Source of the DNA: Micromonospora coerulea
GTDB taxonomy: Bacteria; Actinomycetota; Actinomycetes; Mycobacteriales; Micromonosporaceae
NCBI RefSeq assembly: GCF_016598485.1
Contig: NZ_JAEMUW010000020.1
Span: 1-64,000, forward strand
Length of the DNA: 64,000 bases
Direction of reading: 5' to 3'
In this document: positions 1-9,100 of the stretch, in pieces
How the letters are laid out: each line of letters opens with the position of its first letter
Position numbering within the stretch: position 1 is the stretch's first letter
Made by a program: the position numbers and the translations under genes
Notes under the pieces: model-generated
Databases searched by the model: none
The model's input: only the letters and a program-made list of their open reading frames with translations
Told to the model about the DNA's origin: nothing

Positions 1-267
1 TCTCGTTGCGGCGGCCAGCATCGCCACCCGTACTCCGGGCGGCGGATCCACCACCCCGACAGCCGCTGTGCTGCCGGAGGTGGTCATGCACCGTCGAGCC
101 GGCCGACACCTACCCGGTGCCGGCCGGTCCCGACGTGACCCCCGCCGCCCACCCCGGCCGGCGCGAGGATCAGTTGGCCCGCGGAGGCCCGCCCCACCAA
201 CCAGTGGGGAGTCGCTCGCCCCCACGGCGAGGATCCACAACACCCACCGCACACCCGGTGAACGTTA
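1..267. other. No convincing gene; upstream of a truncated VOC gene
   Basis: Short open frames exist on both strands here, but none has a recognisable domain, a ribosome binding site or a plausible protein composition; they are rich in Arg and Pro as expected of non-coding frames in GC-rich DNA. The missing N-terminus of the downstream VOC gene cannot be found in any frame of this stretch, so it was probably deleted or replaced here. Confidence 0.5.
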
Positions 268-567
268 GTGGACACCGCACTAGACCTGCCCGTACTCTTT
301 TCCAGCGATGACTTCGTCGCCCTCGGCCACGCGGGCCAACCGGTCATCGCCTTCGTCCGGGTCGAGGGATACCAGCGGCCCACCTGGCCGCAGGCTGAGG
401 TGCCGAAGCAAGCCCACCTCGATCTTGGCGTTGATGATCTGGACACGGCGCAGGCCGAGTTGCTCGCGCTTGGCGCGACCGAGCCGCTGACCCAGCCTCA
501 GCCGGACCGGTGGCGCGTGCTGATCGACCCCGCCGGTCACCCATTCTGCATCTCCACCAGCATCTGA
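268..567 (+). pseudogene. VOC (glyoxalase-like) protein lacking its N-terminus
   Basis: The 99-residue product matches the C-terminal three quarters of small VOC-superfamily proteins: a VEGYQRPTWP segment, the HLDLGVDDLD motif and the terminal VLIDPAGHPFC motif. An intact relative in this same window (23125-23496) has about 27 more residues before the equivalent of LDLPVLFSSDD, covering the first beta-alpha unit. An in-frame stop lies just upstream (259-261), and no Shine-Dalgarno precedes the GTG. This is probably a decayed gene, although a short translated product from the GTG cannot be excluded. VOC proteins bind small ligands or metals for isomerase, dioxygenase or drug-binding roles; no substrate can be inferred. 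Confidence 0.6.
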
Positions 568-586
568 TCATGCCGAGGAGTGGGCG

Positions 587-922
587 ATGAGTGCCGGATC
601 CAGGACAGGCCGATTGATGACCATGAAGGCCCAGCCCGGGCGAGGGGATGAACTGGCCGCCGCCATGCTCAGCGTCGCGGCGGGTCTACGCGACTTCCCC
701 GGCTGCGAGGTGTATCTGATCAGCCAGGATCGTGTGGATCCGGACACCATCCATATCGTGGAGGTGTGGGCGGACGAGGCCTCAGCCCGCAGCGCGCTCG
801 ACGCTGCCCGCACCGCCACGGCCCCCGTGGGCATCGCCGATGTGTTGGCCATGCTCACCGAAAAACCGCACCGCGTCGACCTTGTCCCGCTCGGCGGGGT
901 CGGGCTCGGCGGTGCCGCGTGA
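587..922 (+). CDS. Antibiotic biosynthesis monooxygenase (ABM) family protein
   Basis: A 111-residue ABM-type ferredoxin-like protein, the fold used by cofactor-independent quinol monooxygenases such as YgiN and ActVA-Orf6. Visible features are the first strand (RLMTMKAQPGRGDELAAAM), the PGCEVYLI strand near residue 44 and the IHIVEVWADEASARSAL segment near residue 60, where the conserved E-x-W of the family lies. A GAGGAG sequence stands 6 bases before the ATG and supports the start. It follows the truncated VOC gene on the same strand and could have shared a transcript with it. The substrate is unknown. Confidence 0.8.
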   Translation: MSAGSRTGRLMTMKAQPGRGDELAAAMLSVAAGLRDFPGCEVYLISQDRVDPDTIHIVEVWADEASARSALDAARTATAPVGIADVLAMLTEKPHRVDLVPLGGVGLGGAA

Positions 923-986
923 CCACGCGTCGACCGGCGGCGGATCGGCCGCGTGTCCTACCCGCGCCGGACGGAGGATTCGACCC

Positions 987-1631
987 TTGAGCGGTGAACA
1001 ACAGGAACTGACCGTCGTTGACGCCGACGCGTGGCGGGAGTGGCTCAGCGAGCACCACGACAGCCCGATCGGGGTGTGGTTGGTGCTCGCCAAGCGGGGT
1101 ACGACCCAACCCACCAGCCTCACCTATGATCAGGCGCTTGACGAAGCCCTGGCCCACGGCTGGATCGATGGCCAGGTACAACGCCGTGACGAGATCACCT
1201 ATCGCCAACGCTTCACCCGCCGCCGGACACGCAGTCCATGGTCGGCTCGCAACGTTGCCATCGTCACCCGGCTGATCACGGAGGGCAGGATGCATCCGTC
1301 CGGCATGGCCGAGGTCGACCGCGCCAAGGCCGACGGTCGCTGGGAGGCGGCCTACGCGGGGCAGGCAAGCGCCGACGTACCCGATGATCTGGCCGCCGCG
1401 CTTGCTGCGGAACCCCGGGCGAAGGCGATGTTCGACATCCTCACCTCTCAGAACCGCTACTCCGTCCTGTACCGGGTCACCAGCGCCAAACGTCGCGAGA
1501 CCCGCGCCAGCCGCATCGCCCAGTTCGTCGCCATGCTCGCCCGCGGTGAGACCGTCCATCCGCAGAAACGCACCCTCAGCGACCAAAGGACACGATTGAC
1601 CCGGGCTGAGCGGGAACTGGGGCATGACTAA
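987..1631 (+). CDS. YdeI/OmpD-associated (OmdA) family protein
   Basis: A 214-residue protein of the YdeI/OmdA family (bacteriocin-protection or OmpD-associated proteins; mechanism unknown). The N-terminal half has the typical W-REWL, GVWLVLAKRG and EALAHGWIDGQ motifs, and the C-terminal OmdA domain has VPDDLAAAL followed by AKRRETRASRI and a short basic tail. The frame is open further upstream without family similarity. A TTG with GGAGG about 9 bases before it gives the family's usual length, so I chose it. It is downstream of and co-directional with the ABM gene (65 bp gap). Confidence 0.75.
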   Translation: MSGEQQELTVVDADAWREWLSEHHDSPIGVWLVLAKRGTTQPTSLTYDQALDEALAHGWIDGQVQRRDEITYRQRFTRRRTRSPWSARNVAIVTRLITEGRMHPSGMAEVDRAKADGRWEAAYAGQASADVPDDLAAALAAEPRAKAMFDILTSQNRYSVLYRVTSAKRRETRASRIAQFVAMLARGETVHPQKRTLSDQRTRLTRAERELGHD

Positions 1632-1632
1632 T

Positions 1633-1664
1633 GATCTTCAGATAACGAACGTTTCTTGAAGATC
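1633..1664. repeat. Inverted repeat upstream of the resolvase remnant
   Basis: GATCTTCA (1633-1640) and TGAAGATC (1657-1664) are perfect 8-bp arms around a 16-bp spacer that contains GAACGTTTC. The segment from 1630 to 1740 is clearly AT-richer than its surroundings and carries several further CTTCA/TGAAG boxes. Its place just before a serine-resolvase fragment suggests it could be part of a res (resolution) site. It could equally end the preceding gene's transcript. Confidence 0.35.
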
Positions 1665-1764
1665 CCTTCATCAAGATCAAAGAGTGCCGGAAGCCCTTCA
1701 AAAACTCCTTCAAACCGGTGTGTGCAAAAACGTCGATGACGCCGCTTCCTGAGAGCATCGCGGG

Positions 1765-1995
1765 ATGACCCCTGCTGTGGAACCATCGGAGCTGCTCGCC
1801 GCCGAGCCGGCGGTGTTGACCCACATCCGGATCGGCTACGCCCGGGTCTCCACCGGCGGGCAGAAGCTGGAGCGTCAGATCGACGCGCTTAAGGCCGCTG
1901 GCTGCCGGCGCATCTTCGCGGAGAAGAAGTCCGGGCGCGACAGCGACCGGCCTGAGCTGGCCGCGTGCCTGGACTTCATGACGGCCGGGGACACC
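1765..1995 (+). pseudogene. tnpR: Serine resolvase (TnpR-like) N-terminal fragment
   Basis: The frame encodes the classic serine-recombinase start, RIGYARVSTGGQKLERQID, including the catalytic Ser of YARVST, followed by ALKAAGC, the EKKSGRDSDRPEL segment and CLDFMTAGDT. Similarity stops abruptly after about 70 residues. The rest of the catalytic domain and the DNA-binding helix-turn-helix are missing, and the reading frame runs on into the antisense of a transposase remnant. The protein cannot be functional. It is the resolvase half of a Tn3-type transposon. Confidence 0.85.
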
Positions 1996-2477
1996 ACCAT
2001 CTGCATCAAGGTCACCACACCCGGGCGGACGGTGCGCGTCGCGATCAGGTACTCACACGCCAAGCTGAACAGCGTCGTCGGCGCGTCGTGCTCCATCGCC
2101 CGGCCGGTAAGGAACTCCTCCGGCCGGGGCGGTCTTCCACCCGAGGTAGTCGGTGACCAGTCGCAGATGATCCGTGCGGGTCTGCGGCCGCTCGCCGTAA
2201 CCGGCAACGCCCGGGTCGATCCCCAACCGGCCGGCCAGCCGTGCCACCGCTATTGATGGCGCCGTACATACCTCGTCCGGCACGAACCCCAGCCACGGCA
2301 ACGTGCACAGCTGCACGGCCAGGCCCAGCCGGTCGGCCGGCCCGCGTCCACGCCCTGGGTCGACGAACGCCGCGTCCGCTGAGGTCAGCGTGAAGAACCG
2401 GATCGCTCGTCCTTGCCGATGTCCGGAAACGACCGCAACCGCTCCGACTGATCATCGGAGAACAGCCGCGTCGCCAT
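1993..2477 (-). pseudogene. tnpA: Tn3-family transposase (TnpA) N-terminal fragment, frameshifted
   Basis: Reading the minus strand from the ATG at 2477 gives MATRLFSDDQSERLRSFPDIG. After a one-base deletion near 2402 comes RFFTLTSADAAFVDPGRGRG, then LPWLGFVPDEV and HLRLVTDYLGW, and after a second indel near 2125-2135 comes EEFLTGRAMEHDAPTTLF with CEYLIATRTVRPGV. These are the conserved blocks of the N-terminal region of Tn3 transposases (DUF4158). The copy stops at about 1993, exactly where the facing resolvase fragment ends, and the whole catalytic DDE region is missing. It is a dead remnant. Confidence 0.85.
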
Positions 2478-2647
2478 CGCACACCCCTACGCCAGACCGG
2501 CAAACGGCATGAACGTAGCGGAGATCATCAGTACGACCAGCGTCGACCCCGCCAAGCGAGTATCAGCGCTGGTCAGCCATATCCGTTGGTTTTTCGGCGC
2601 GTACTACGGCGGCCCCTATATGCGGGATGACCACTGCTCAGGCGACA

Positions 2648-4072
2648 TCAGTTGGCGGGCTTGCCGAACCAGCGGGAGAGGTGGTCGTCCAGGCCGTGCT
2701 GATCGTCGCCGATCCAGGCGACGTGGCCGTCGGGGCGTAGCAGGACGCACGGAACATCCAGTACCGCAGTGGGATCCGCGAGGTAATCGACCCGGTCTGA
2801 CCAGCCGCCGACGGTCAGGCGTTCGGTGCGGTCCAGCAGCAGGCCGCGGCCGCGATGCAGCAGACCGTAGAGGTGACCCTGTTTCACGTTGATGTCGCGC
2901 AGGCGGCGGCCGAGCAGGTCGGGGCCTGCGCCGAAGTCGTAGCGGATGCCGATCGCGGTGATCTTCTCGATCAGATAGCGGTTCACCTCGTCGAAGTCCA
3001 TCAGTTCGGTGAGCAGCCTGCGCACGGCCTGCGGGCCCGGTTCGGCGGACGACAGTTCCATCTGGGCGCGGGTGTTGTCCAGCACGTCCTCGGCGACCGG
3101 ATGACGTTCGGCCTGGTAGGTGTCCAGCAGGGTTTCCGGCGCCCAGCCGCGGATCTGTGCGGCCAGTTTCCAGCCGAGGTTGAATGCGTCCTGAACGCCC
3201 AGGTTGAGGCCCTGTCCGCCGATGGGTGGATGGATGTGTGCCGCATCGCCGGCCAGCAGCACCCGCCCGACCCGATAACGTTCGGCTAGCCGGGTGGCAT
3301 CCCCGAAGCGAGACAACCAGCGCGGGGAGTGCACGCCGAAATCGGTTCCGGCGATGGTGCGCAACTGTTGTTTGAAATCCTCGAGAGTGGGCGGTTCCGC
3401 ACGATCGCTGACTCTCGGGGCGGGGACTACGACGCTATATGCCCCAACGCCTGCGGGCCGGAGCCAGAATCGCTTGTTGGTCTCACCGATTTCGGTCACC
3501 TTGGCGGCGATCTCCTCCTGCGGCACCCCCACTTCCATCTCGCCCATCAGCGTCTCGGTCCGCGAGGGCTCGCCGGGGAAGCCGACGCCGAGCAGTTTGC
3601 GCACTGTACTGCGCCCGCCGTCACAGCCGACGAGATAGCGCGAACGCAGCTGTTCCCCGTCGGCCAGCTCGACGGTCACACCCTCGTCGTCCTGCTCGAA
3701 ACCGGCCACCGCACAACCGCGCCGGACCTGCACACCCAGTTCGATCGCATGTTCTTCGAGCAGGTGAACGATGACCGGCTGCGGGATGCCCAGCAGATAG
3801 GCGTACGCGGAATCCAGGCCCTCGGGCGCGGGTTTGTTGATGGCGGCGAAGAAGCCGCCGGCCGGACGCTGTCTTCCGCGTTCGAGAATGCGCTCCAGCA
3901 GCCCGCGCATTGCCATCAGCTCGATACTGCGAATATGCAGACCGACTATGCGGACGAACGACACGGGCTCGGTTTCCTTCTCCAGGACGAGTACCCGCAC
4001 ATCGTGCAGCCGCAGTTCGGCGGCCAGCATCGCACCAGTCGGCCCGCACCCGGCAATGATCACGTCGAACAT
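2648..4072 (-). CDS. rox: Rifampicin monooxygenase-type FAD hydroxylase (RIFMO/Rox)
   Basis: A class A flavoprotein monooxygenase of 474 residues, the size of the Nocardia rifampicin monooxygenase, which uses FAD and NADPH to hydroxylate and linearise rifamycins. The dinucleotide-binding GCGPTG is at residues 8-13, the GCDGGRS motif near 149 and the flavin-contacting GDAAHIHPP near 275, followed by GGQGLNLGVQDAFNLGWKL. Segments such as FVRIVGLHIRSIELMAMRGLL agree, as I remember it, almost word for word with the Nocardia enzyme. The frame stays open about 70 codons upstream, but family proteins begin at MFDVIIAG. The long leader carries a nested dyad (4194-4243). It is the only intact gene among transposon debris, which suggests transfer. 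A related hydroxylase with another aromatic substrate remains possible. Confidence 0.82.
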   Translation of the reverse strand: MFDVIIAGCGPTGAMLAAELRLHDVRVLVLEKETEPVSFVRIVGLHIRSIELMAMRGLLERILERGRQRPAGGFFAAINKPAPEGLDSAYAYLLGIPQPVIVHLLEEHAIELGVQVRRGCAVAGFEQDDEGVTVELADGEQLRSRYLVGCDGGRSTVRKLLGVGFPGEPSRTETLMGEMEVGVPQEEIAAKVTEIGETNKRFWLRPAGVGAYSVVVPAPRVSDRAEPPTLEDFKQQLRTIAGTDFGVHSPRWLSRFGDATRLAERYRVGRVLLAGDAAHIHPPIGGQGLNLGVQDAFNLGWKLAAQIRGWAPETLLDTYQAERHPVAEDVLDNTRAQMELSSAEPGPQAVRRLLTELMDFDEVNRYLIEKITAIGIRYDFGAGPDLLGRRLRDINVKQGHLYGLLHRGRGLLLDRTERLTVGGWSDRVDYLADPTAVLDVPCVLLRPDGHVAWIGDDQHGLDDHLSRWFGKPAN

Positions 4073-4193
4073 CAGGGGCGCGCGATCGGTGCCGGAGGCC
4101 GGCGATGGGAGTCCGGGGACGTCGCCCACGGTGGAGTCGCGCTCGACCGTATCGGTCGACGACGGCTCGGCGGTGAACTGCAGAGAGTGCACA

Positions 4194-4243
4194 GGTGTTG
4201 CCTTTCGGGAGTGCCTTGTTGGCGAGGCGCTCCCGGCGACACC
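4194..4243. promoter_or_regulatory. Nested inverted repeat upstream of rox
   Basis: Two dyads share one centre: GGTGTTGCC (4194-4202) with GGCGACACC (4235-4243), and inside them GGGAGTGCCT (4207-4216) with AGGCGCTCCC (4225-4234), around the loop TGTTGGCG. Each pair of arms has a single mismatch. The structure lies about 120-170 bases before the rox start codon. Rifamycin-inactivation genes in actinomycetes often carry an inverted-repeat control element, but I cannot match this dyad to that consensus, so an operator role is inferred. Confidence 0.45.
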
Positions 4244-4385
4244 TACATCAATCGCCCGACCGTGACAGGAAGGGGGAGCACCCACATCGATACAGCGTTC
4301 ATGGGTCTCACCTCCTCGGGCGGTGTCACGGGCAACTGCAAGTTACAAGCCTGAGCATCATCCCGTCCAGTCCTTTCCCCGCCAC

Positions 4386-4508
4386 GTGATCACGACTCCG
4401 GACTGGCCCGTGCGGTTGCGGGGCGAATCCGGCGTGGCGGCCCGGCTGGTCCCGGTCACGGTCGACGGTCTGATCCTGGCGGCCCCGATGCGGACCGGAT
4501 CTCGGTAG
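4386..4508 (+). pseudogene. DUF2637-like (Spd/integrative-element) fragment
   Basis: About 40 codons read VITTPDWPVRLRGESG, AARLVPVTVDGLILAA and then a stop. The xESGxAAxLVPxTVDGLI pattern is typical of DUF2637 membrane proteins carried by actinomycete integrative elements and plasmids. Both ends of the family are absent, so this is a scrap, not a gene. It supports the view that 1765-5100 is a graveyard of mobile elements. Confidence 0.45.
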
Positions 4509-4899
4509 GCGCTGCGGCAGGGTGGCCAGCGGATCACCCAACCGCTCGGCGCCGTCCATCAACGGCGGCGGATCGGTGAACACCATGCCCGCGGGCCGCC
4601 GCCAGGCCGTCGTGCCGCTCCCGCCAAGGTCGACTGAGAACTCGCCAACCTCTCTCCACCGCGGCGGGCCAACTCGCCAACTCAGTTGGGAAGCGACACC
4701 GACCCGGTAGTCGCCGCGGGGGCGCCACGTCGCCTTGTCGAACCGTTGGCTCATTAGCAGATTACCGGTAATAGCAATACGGCAAAAGAAGCGGACAAAC
4801 GGTCCATAAGGGTAGTGCACCATAATGACAGTTCTTGTGCATAAGGATGCAGTCTGGTGTAGATGGAATGGCCTGCGGCTCCAGGGGCGGTGCGAGGGA
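4509..4899. other. No recognisable gene
   Basis: Open frames on both strands are short and show no domain I recognise. The + strand between 4636 and 4695 repeats the motif CTCGCCAAC and contains a small CCAAC/GTTGG dyad. The AT-richer segment around 4755-4860 looks like former intergenic DNA. Confidence 0.5.
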
Positions 4900-5060
4900 T
4901 GTTGATCACCGCCTTGGACCAGTCGAGCTTGCCCGCGGCGTGCAACTCGGCAAGCAGGACCTCGTGCAGACGCTGCCACACGCCTGCGGCGTGCCACTCC
5001 GCCAGTCGCCGCCAGCAGGTCATGCCCGAGCCGAACCCGAGTTCCCTGCCTTACCGCAGG
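4900..5060 (-). pseudogene. IS5-type transposase fragment
   Basis: On the minus strand the translation reads GFGSGMTCWRRLAEWHAAG, VWQRLHEVLLAELHAAGKLDW and SKAVIN. These are the hallmark blocks of the N-terminal half of IS5-family transposases of actinomycetes (the part before the first catalytic Asp). Homology is lost after AVIN on one side and before GFGSG on the other, where stops interrupt the frame. Only about 55 codons remain, so it is a dead remnant. Confidence 0.7.
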
Positions 5061-5358
5061 GCCCTTCAGGACGACCCTGACCTCCCGCAATCAGCGACAT
5101 GCGCTGGCCAGCGTCCGGTGGAAGGGCCAGATGCGCGCCGGCGGGCGGTGACCATCGTGCCGGCACGGGTCGGGCCCAGGACGACGGCAGGGCGGCGAGC
5201 GCATCCGGCTACCCAGCGACGAGAGGCCCGCGTGCTATGTCCCGTTTAGGCCCCGTTACTACTCTGTTGTCGGTATTCTGGCCGGCATGAGGACAGTCGT
5301 TGCTGCCGCGCCACCCAGGCGCCACTCCGTCCCACCCTGACCGGCTGCGGCGACGTCG
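5061..5358. other. No recognisable gene
   Basis: Nothing coding is recognised on either strand. The + strand has a start-like arrangement near 5297 (ATG after an AT-rich stretch), but it opens only 17 codons. Confidence 0.5.
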
Positions 5359-5832
5359 TCATCGTCCGGTGCGGCAGTGCGGGACCGAGCCGGCGGGCGG
5401 CCTGCCGGTCCGGCTGCCGTTGCTGGCCAGCGCCACGTCGAGGAACGCTCCGACGCCGACCTGCGCCGCGTCCGCCAGGCGAGCGATCAGGAGCAGGCGA
5501 CACCGGATGTTCTCGGCTTCGCCCGGCAGGTCGCCCGGCGACGCGTGGCGACTCCCCGGCAGGAACTTCCTGTCCAGCTTCGACAGCCAGACCGGGCGCT
5601 GGTCGAGTTGCGCCGCCAACAGCGGCCCGGGGTCGCGCCCGTCGGGATCGAGCTCGTCGACCAGCAGCCCGGCGGTGTCCTTGAGGACCTGGTGAGCCCA
5701 GGGTTGGGGCAGCCGCGACAGGCGGCCGACCGCCGCCTCGAAACCGGCGTGATCCGTCTGATTGGCCGCGCGGACCGCGGCAACCACGGCGTTCCACAGT
5801 TCCTGCTCCGCCGGTGTTGGCGGGTGCCACAT
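5359..5832 (-). CDS. Hypothetical protein, 157 aa
   Basis: The product begins MWHPPTPAEQELWNAV and contains AANQTDHAGFEAAVGRLSRL, QVLKDTAGLLVDELDPDGRD and RCRLLLIARLADAAQVGVGAF. It is soluble and helical, without a signal peptide or membrane segment. I do not recognise a family. GAGAGG lies 8 bases before the ATG used here; another ATG two codons earlier is too close to that sequence. The C-terminal 25 residues are rich in Gly, Arg and Pro and may be less conserved. It is likely transcribed alone. Confidence 0.55.
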   Translation of the reverse strand: MWHPPTPAEQELWNAVVAAVRAANQTDHAGFEAAVGRLSRLPQPWAHQVLKDTAGLLVDELDPDGRDPGPLLAAQLDQRPVWLSKLDRKFLPGSRHASPGDLPGEAENIRCRLLLIARLADAAQVGVGAFLDVALASNGSRTGRPPAGSVPHCRTGR

Positions 5833-6199
5833 CACCATGTCCTCTCGTTTCCTGAGCTGGTAGGGGGTCAGGCGCCAAGACGCTCGGCACCGCCGTGACG
5901 TCACGGTCGCTGTCCCTTGCCGGGGGTGGCCGGCACGGGCCCGTAGGAGGGCGAGGCCCGTGCCGGCCGCGGTGATCACCCCAATCACCGTCTTTAGCCG
6001 GCGGCGGCTCGGCCGGATCGTGTCGGTGTCCGACCGGGCCGCGGCGGCGGCTTGTTTTCACCGGACGGTGCCCGCGTCGTGGGCGGTGTCCGGGCGGACG
6101 CCCCTGGTACGTCGAGTCAGGGCGCGTTCGCTATCGTGAGTCAATTATATGACAGATTGAACAAGTTATGGCCTATATGGGAAGATCGGAAATGCATTC
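5833..6199. other. Intergenic region with a possible minus-strand promoter
   Basis: This gap separates the three-domain polysaccharide gene (ending at 6200) from the 157-aa gene. The minus strand carries a perfect TATAAT (6149 down to 6144) in an AT-rich island, with no good -35 at the usual distance. If it is used, the downstream gene would have a leader of about 300 bases. No gene is supported in the gap. Confidence 0.35.
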
Positions 6200-9100
6200 T
6201 CAGCGAACCGCCGTCACCTCCTGCTGCCGCACATCCGCCGGGGCTCCGACGGTGGCATGACGCGGCGACGGGTGGGCCCGCTCCCGCCCGATCGGCCGCG
6301 GCTGGTGGGACCAGGGCAGGAGACGGGCCGGACGCCGGGCACTGAGGTCCTCGATCCAACCGAGGGCCAGCACCAGGCCGGCCAGGATCACCAGGGCCAC
6401 CATCAGGTCGCCCAGCTGACCGAGCCGCCACACGCCCGTCAGGTCGGCGACGGCGAAGCAGACCACGATCGCGGCGTTGTGCCACAGATAGATGGTCAGC
6501 GCGCGGCTGTTCAGCGCCGCCACCAGCCGGTCGAGGGGCCGGATGCGGGCCAGCCAGGTCATCGGCGGGCGCACCCGCAGCAGCAGCAACACGAACCCGA
6601 GAGACCAGAACGCCTGCGCCACCGGGATGTCGTTGAGGTCGAGCCCGGCCCCGGGGTGGGTGACGAGCCAGCCGAGAGCGATCGCCAGGCACAGGGAAGC
6701 CAGGGCCAACAGGGACGGCAGCGTCAGCCGCCGCAGCTGACCGTCGCGGTGCGCGAAGCCCAGCAGCCAGCAGGCGCCGAACGTGGCCAGGTCGGTCAGC
6801 ACCGACCCCACCGGCCCGTTCAGTTCCGGTGCCGCGGTCTGCAGCAGAATCACGCCGGCCAGCGGGGCGGCCAGGGACCACACCGGCCAGCGCCGGTACA
6901 GCGCCAGCGCCGCGGGGGACAGCAGCACGAACCACAGGTACGTCACCAGGTACCACAGCACGCCCGTGACGTCCGCCGCCCACTCGCTGCCCGGGGGCTG
7001 CACCACCGGGACGAGCCAGGTCAGCAGCGCCAGCCAGGCCGGCCGGTTGGACCAGCCGTGCCAGACCATCAGGGGCAGCAGCACGACGCCCAGGGCCCAC
7101 AGCCCCGGTAGCAGGCGCCGGAGCCGGCTGCTGACCGCACGCTGCGGCGACCGGTCGAGCGAACTGGCCATCAGCGACCCGCCCAGCGCGAACATCACGC
7201 CCATGGCGGGGAAGGCCAAGCTCAGCCAGGCCGCGCCGAACATGTGGTAGGTGATGACCCGGCCGAGCGCGAGCGCCCGCAGCGTGTCGAACCAGCGGTC
7301 CCGGCCCGCGCGCCCGTCCGGGGCGCCACCCGACGTCGGCGACGCGGCGCCGGCCTCGTCGTCCGCCACGTCACCGGCTCGCTTGAGTTTGCGCCAGCCC
7401 AGCCCGGAGCCGGTCAGCGCGGTTACCACCGACCGGGCCAGGACCAGGTACATCAGCTGCCGGTAGGCGAACTGCTGCAACGGCAGGGTCAGCAGCGGGC
7501 GCAGCCGCTCCCGGTCGAGCCGGAAGGCCACCGCGGCGGTCACCACCTGCATGGCCAGCATCGCGACCCACGCCACGGCGGTCTTCGTCGTGTCCAGGAA
7601 GAACAGGCCGTAGAGGGCGAGCAGATCCAGCACCGGACCGAGCAGGGGCAGCGCCACACCGAACAGGGCGAGCATGGGCAGGCCGAACCGACCGAACCGG
7701 CCCGAGGCGCCCCGGTCGAACACCGCGCGGCGGTGCTTCCACATCGCCTGCATGGTGCCGTAGCTCCACCGGTAGCGCTGCCGCCACAGGTCCCCGACCG
7801 ACGCGGGTGCCTCCGTCCAGGACCGGGCCCGGTCCTGGTACACCACCCGCCAGCCGGCACGCAGGATCGCCATCGTGATGTCGGTGTCCTCGGCCAGCGT
7901 GTCGCCGCTCATCCCGCCGGCGCTGACCAGGGCGCGGCGGCGGAAGGCCCCGATCGCTCCGGGCACCGTGGGAATGCAGCCCAGCATCTCGTAGAACCGA
8001 CGGTCCAGGTTGAAGCCGATGACGTACTCGATGTGCTGCCACTGGCCGAGCAGCCGCCGCCGGTTGGCGACCTTGACGTTGCCGGCCACCGCGCCGATCC
8101 GCGGATCGGTGAACGGCTCGATCAGCCGCCGGATCGCGTCCGGTTCGAAGACCGTGTCCGCGTCGACGGTCACGATGATGTCGTGCGAGGCGTACAGGAG
8201 CCCGGTGTTGAGGGCGGCCGCCTTGCCGCCGTTGGGCTTGCGGATGACCCGGACGCCGTCGAGGCCCAGGGAGTCGACCAGGTCGGCGGTGCCGTCGGTC
8301 GAGCCGTCGTCGACCACGATCACCTCGATGTCCCGGTGGTCGTTGGCGACCAACGAGCGGACCGTGGCGACGATGCCGGCCTGTTCGTTGTACGCGGGCA
8401 CGATCACCGACACCGGTGCGCTCACCACGCCCCAGGGCCACCGGTGCGCCCGCCGCCGCCGCGCGAGCCGGTGGGCGAGCGCCAGCAGCAGCAGCGTGCG
8501 GGCCAGCACGAGGGCCCCGACCACCACGAAGATCAGAGCGAGGCCGCGCAGGATCAGGTCCGCCAGCCGGATCGCCCAGACCACGGGGGCCGCCTGCCAG
8601 CGGTCGGCGGTCGACGCGGGGACGTTGCCGACGACGCCGGCCGTGCCCGGCCGCGCCCGGTTCACCCCGTCGCTGATCGTGGTGAACGTGTAGCCGCGCG
8701 CCTGCATCAGGGGGATGAACCGGTCCAGCGCCGCGATGGTCTGCGACCGGTCCCCACCGGAGTCGTGCAGCAGGACCACGGCCCCCGCTCCCTCGGCCGG
8801 GGTCATGCTGCGCACGATGGCGTCCACCCCGGGCCGGGCCCAGTCCCGACCGTCGAGGTCGTTCACCACGGTCAGGTAGCCGAGGCCGGCGGCCTGCCGG
8901 ATCACCGGCCAGTTCGCGTCGTCGACGGCGCCGGGCACCGACGAGTAGGGGAACCGCAGCAGGCTCGTCCGGACACCGGCCGCGTCCACGATCGCCATCT
9001 GGGTCTGCGCGTACTCCATCCGCTGCCGCCATCCCGGCAGCACGCTGACGTCGGGGTGGGTGAAGGTGTGCACGCCGAGTTCGTGTCCCTCCGCGACGGT

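Noticed and set aside
1760..2640. Short direct repeat GCGGGATGACC (near 1760 and near 2622) as transposon ends
   Set aside because: Only 11 bases are shared and the context is a GC-rich start region; it could be chance. No target duplication is visible.
2509..2892. 127-codon + strand frame after the transposase remnant
   Set aside because: It runs into the antisense of the rox gene and has no recognisable domain.
4194..4243. Exact match to the published rifamycin-associated element
   Set aside because: The half-site spacing differs from what I remember of that element, so I report only an inverted repeat.
4073..4285. 71-residue N-terminal extension of the rifampicin monooxygenase
   Set aside because: The FAD-binding start MFDVIIAGCGPTG is the family N-terminus; the extension is Ser/Thr/Pro-rich and overlaps the regulatory dyads.
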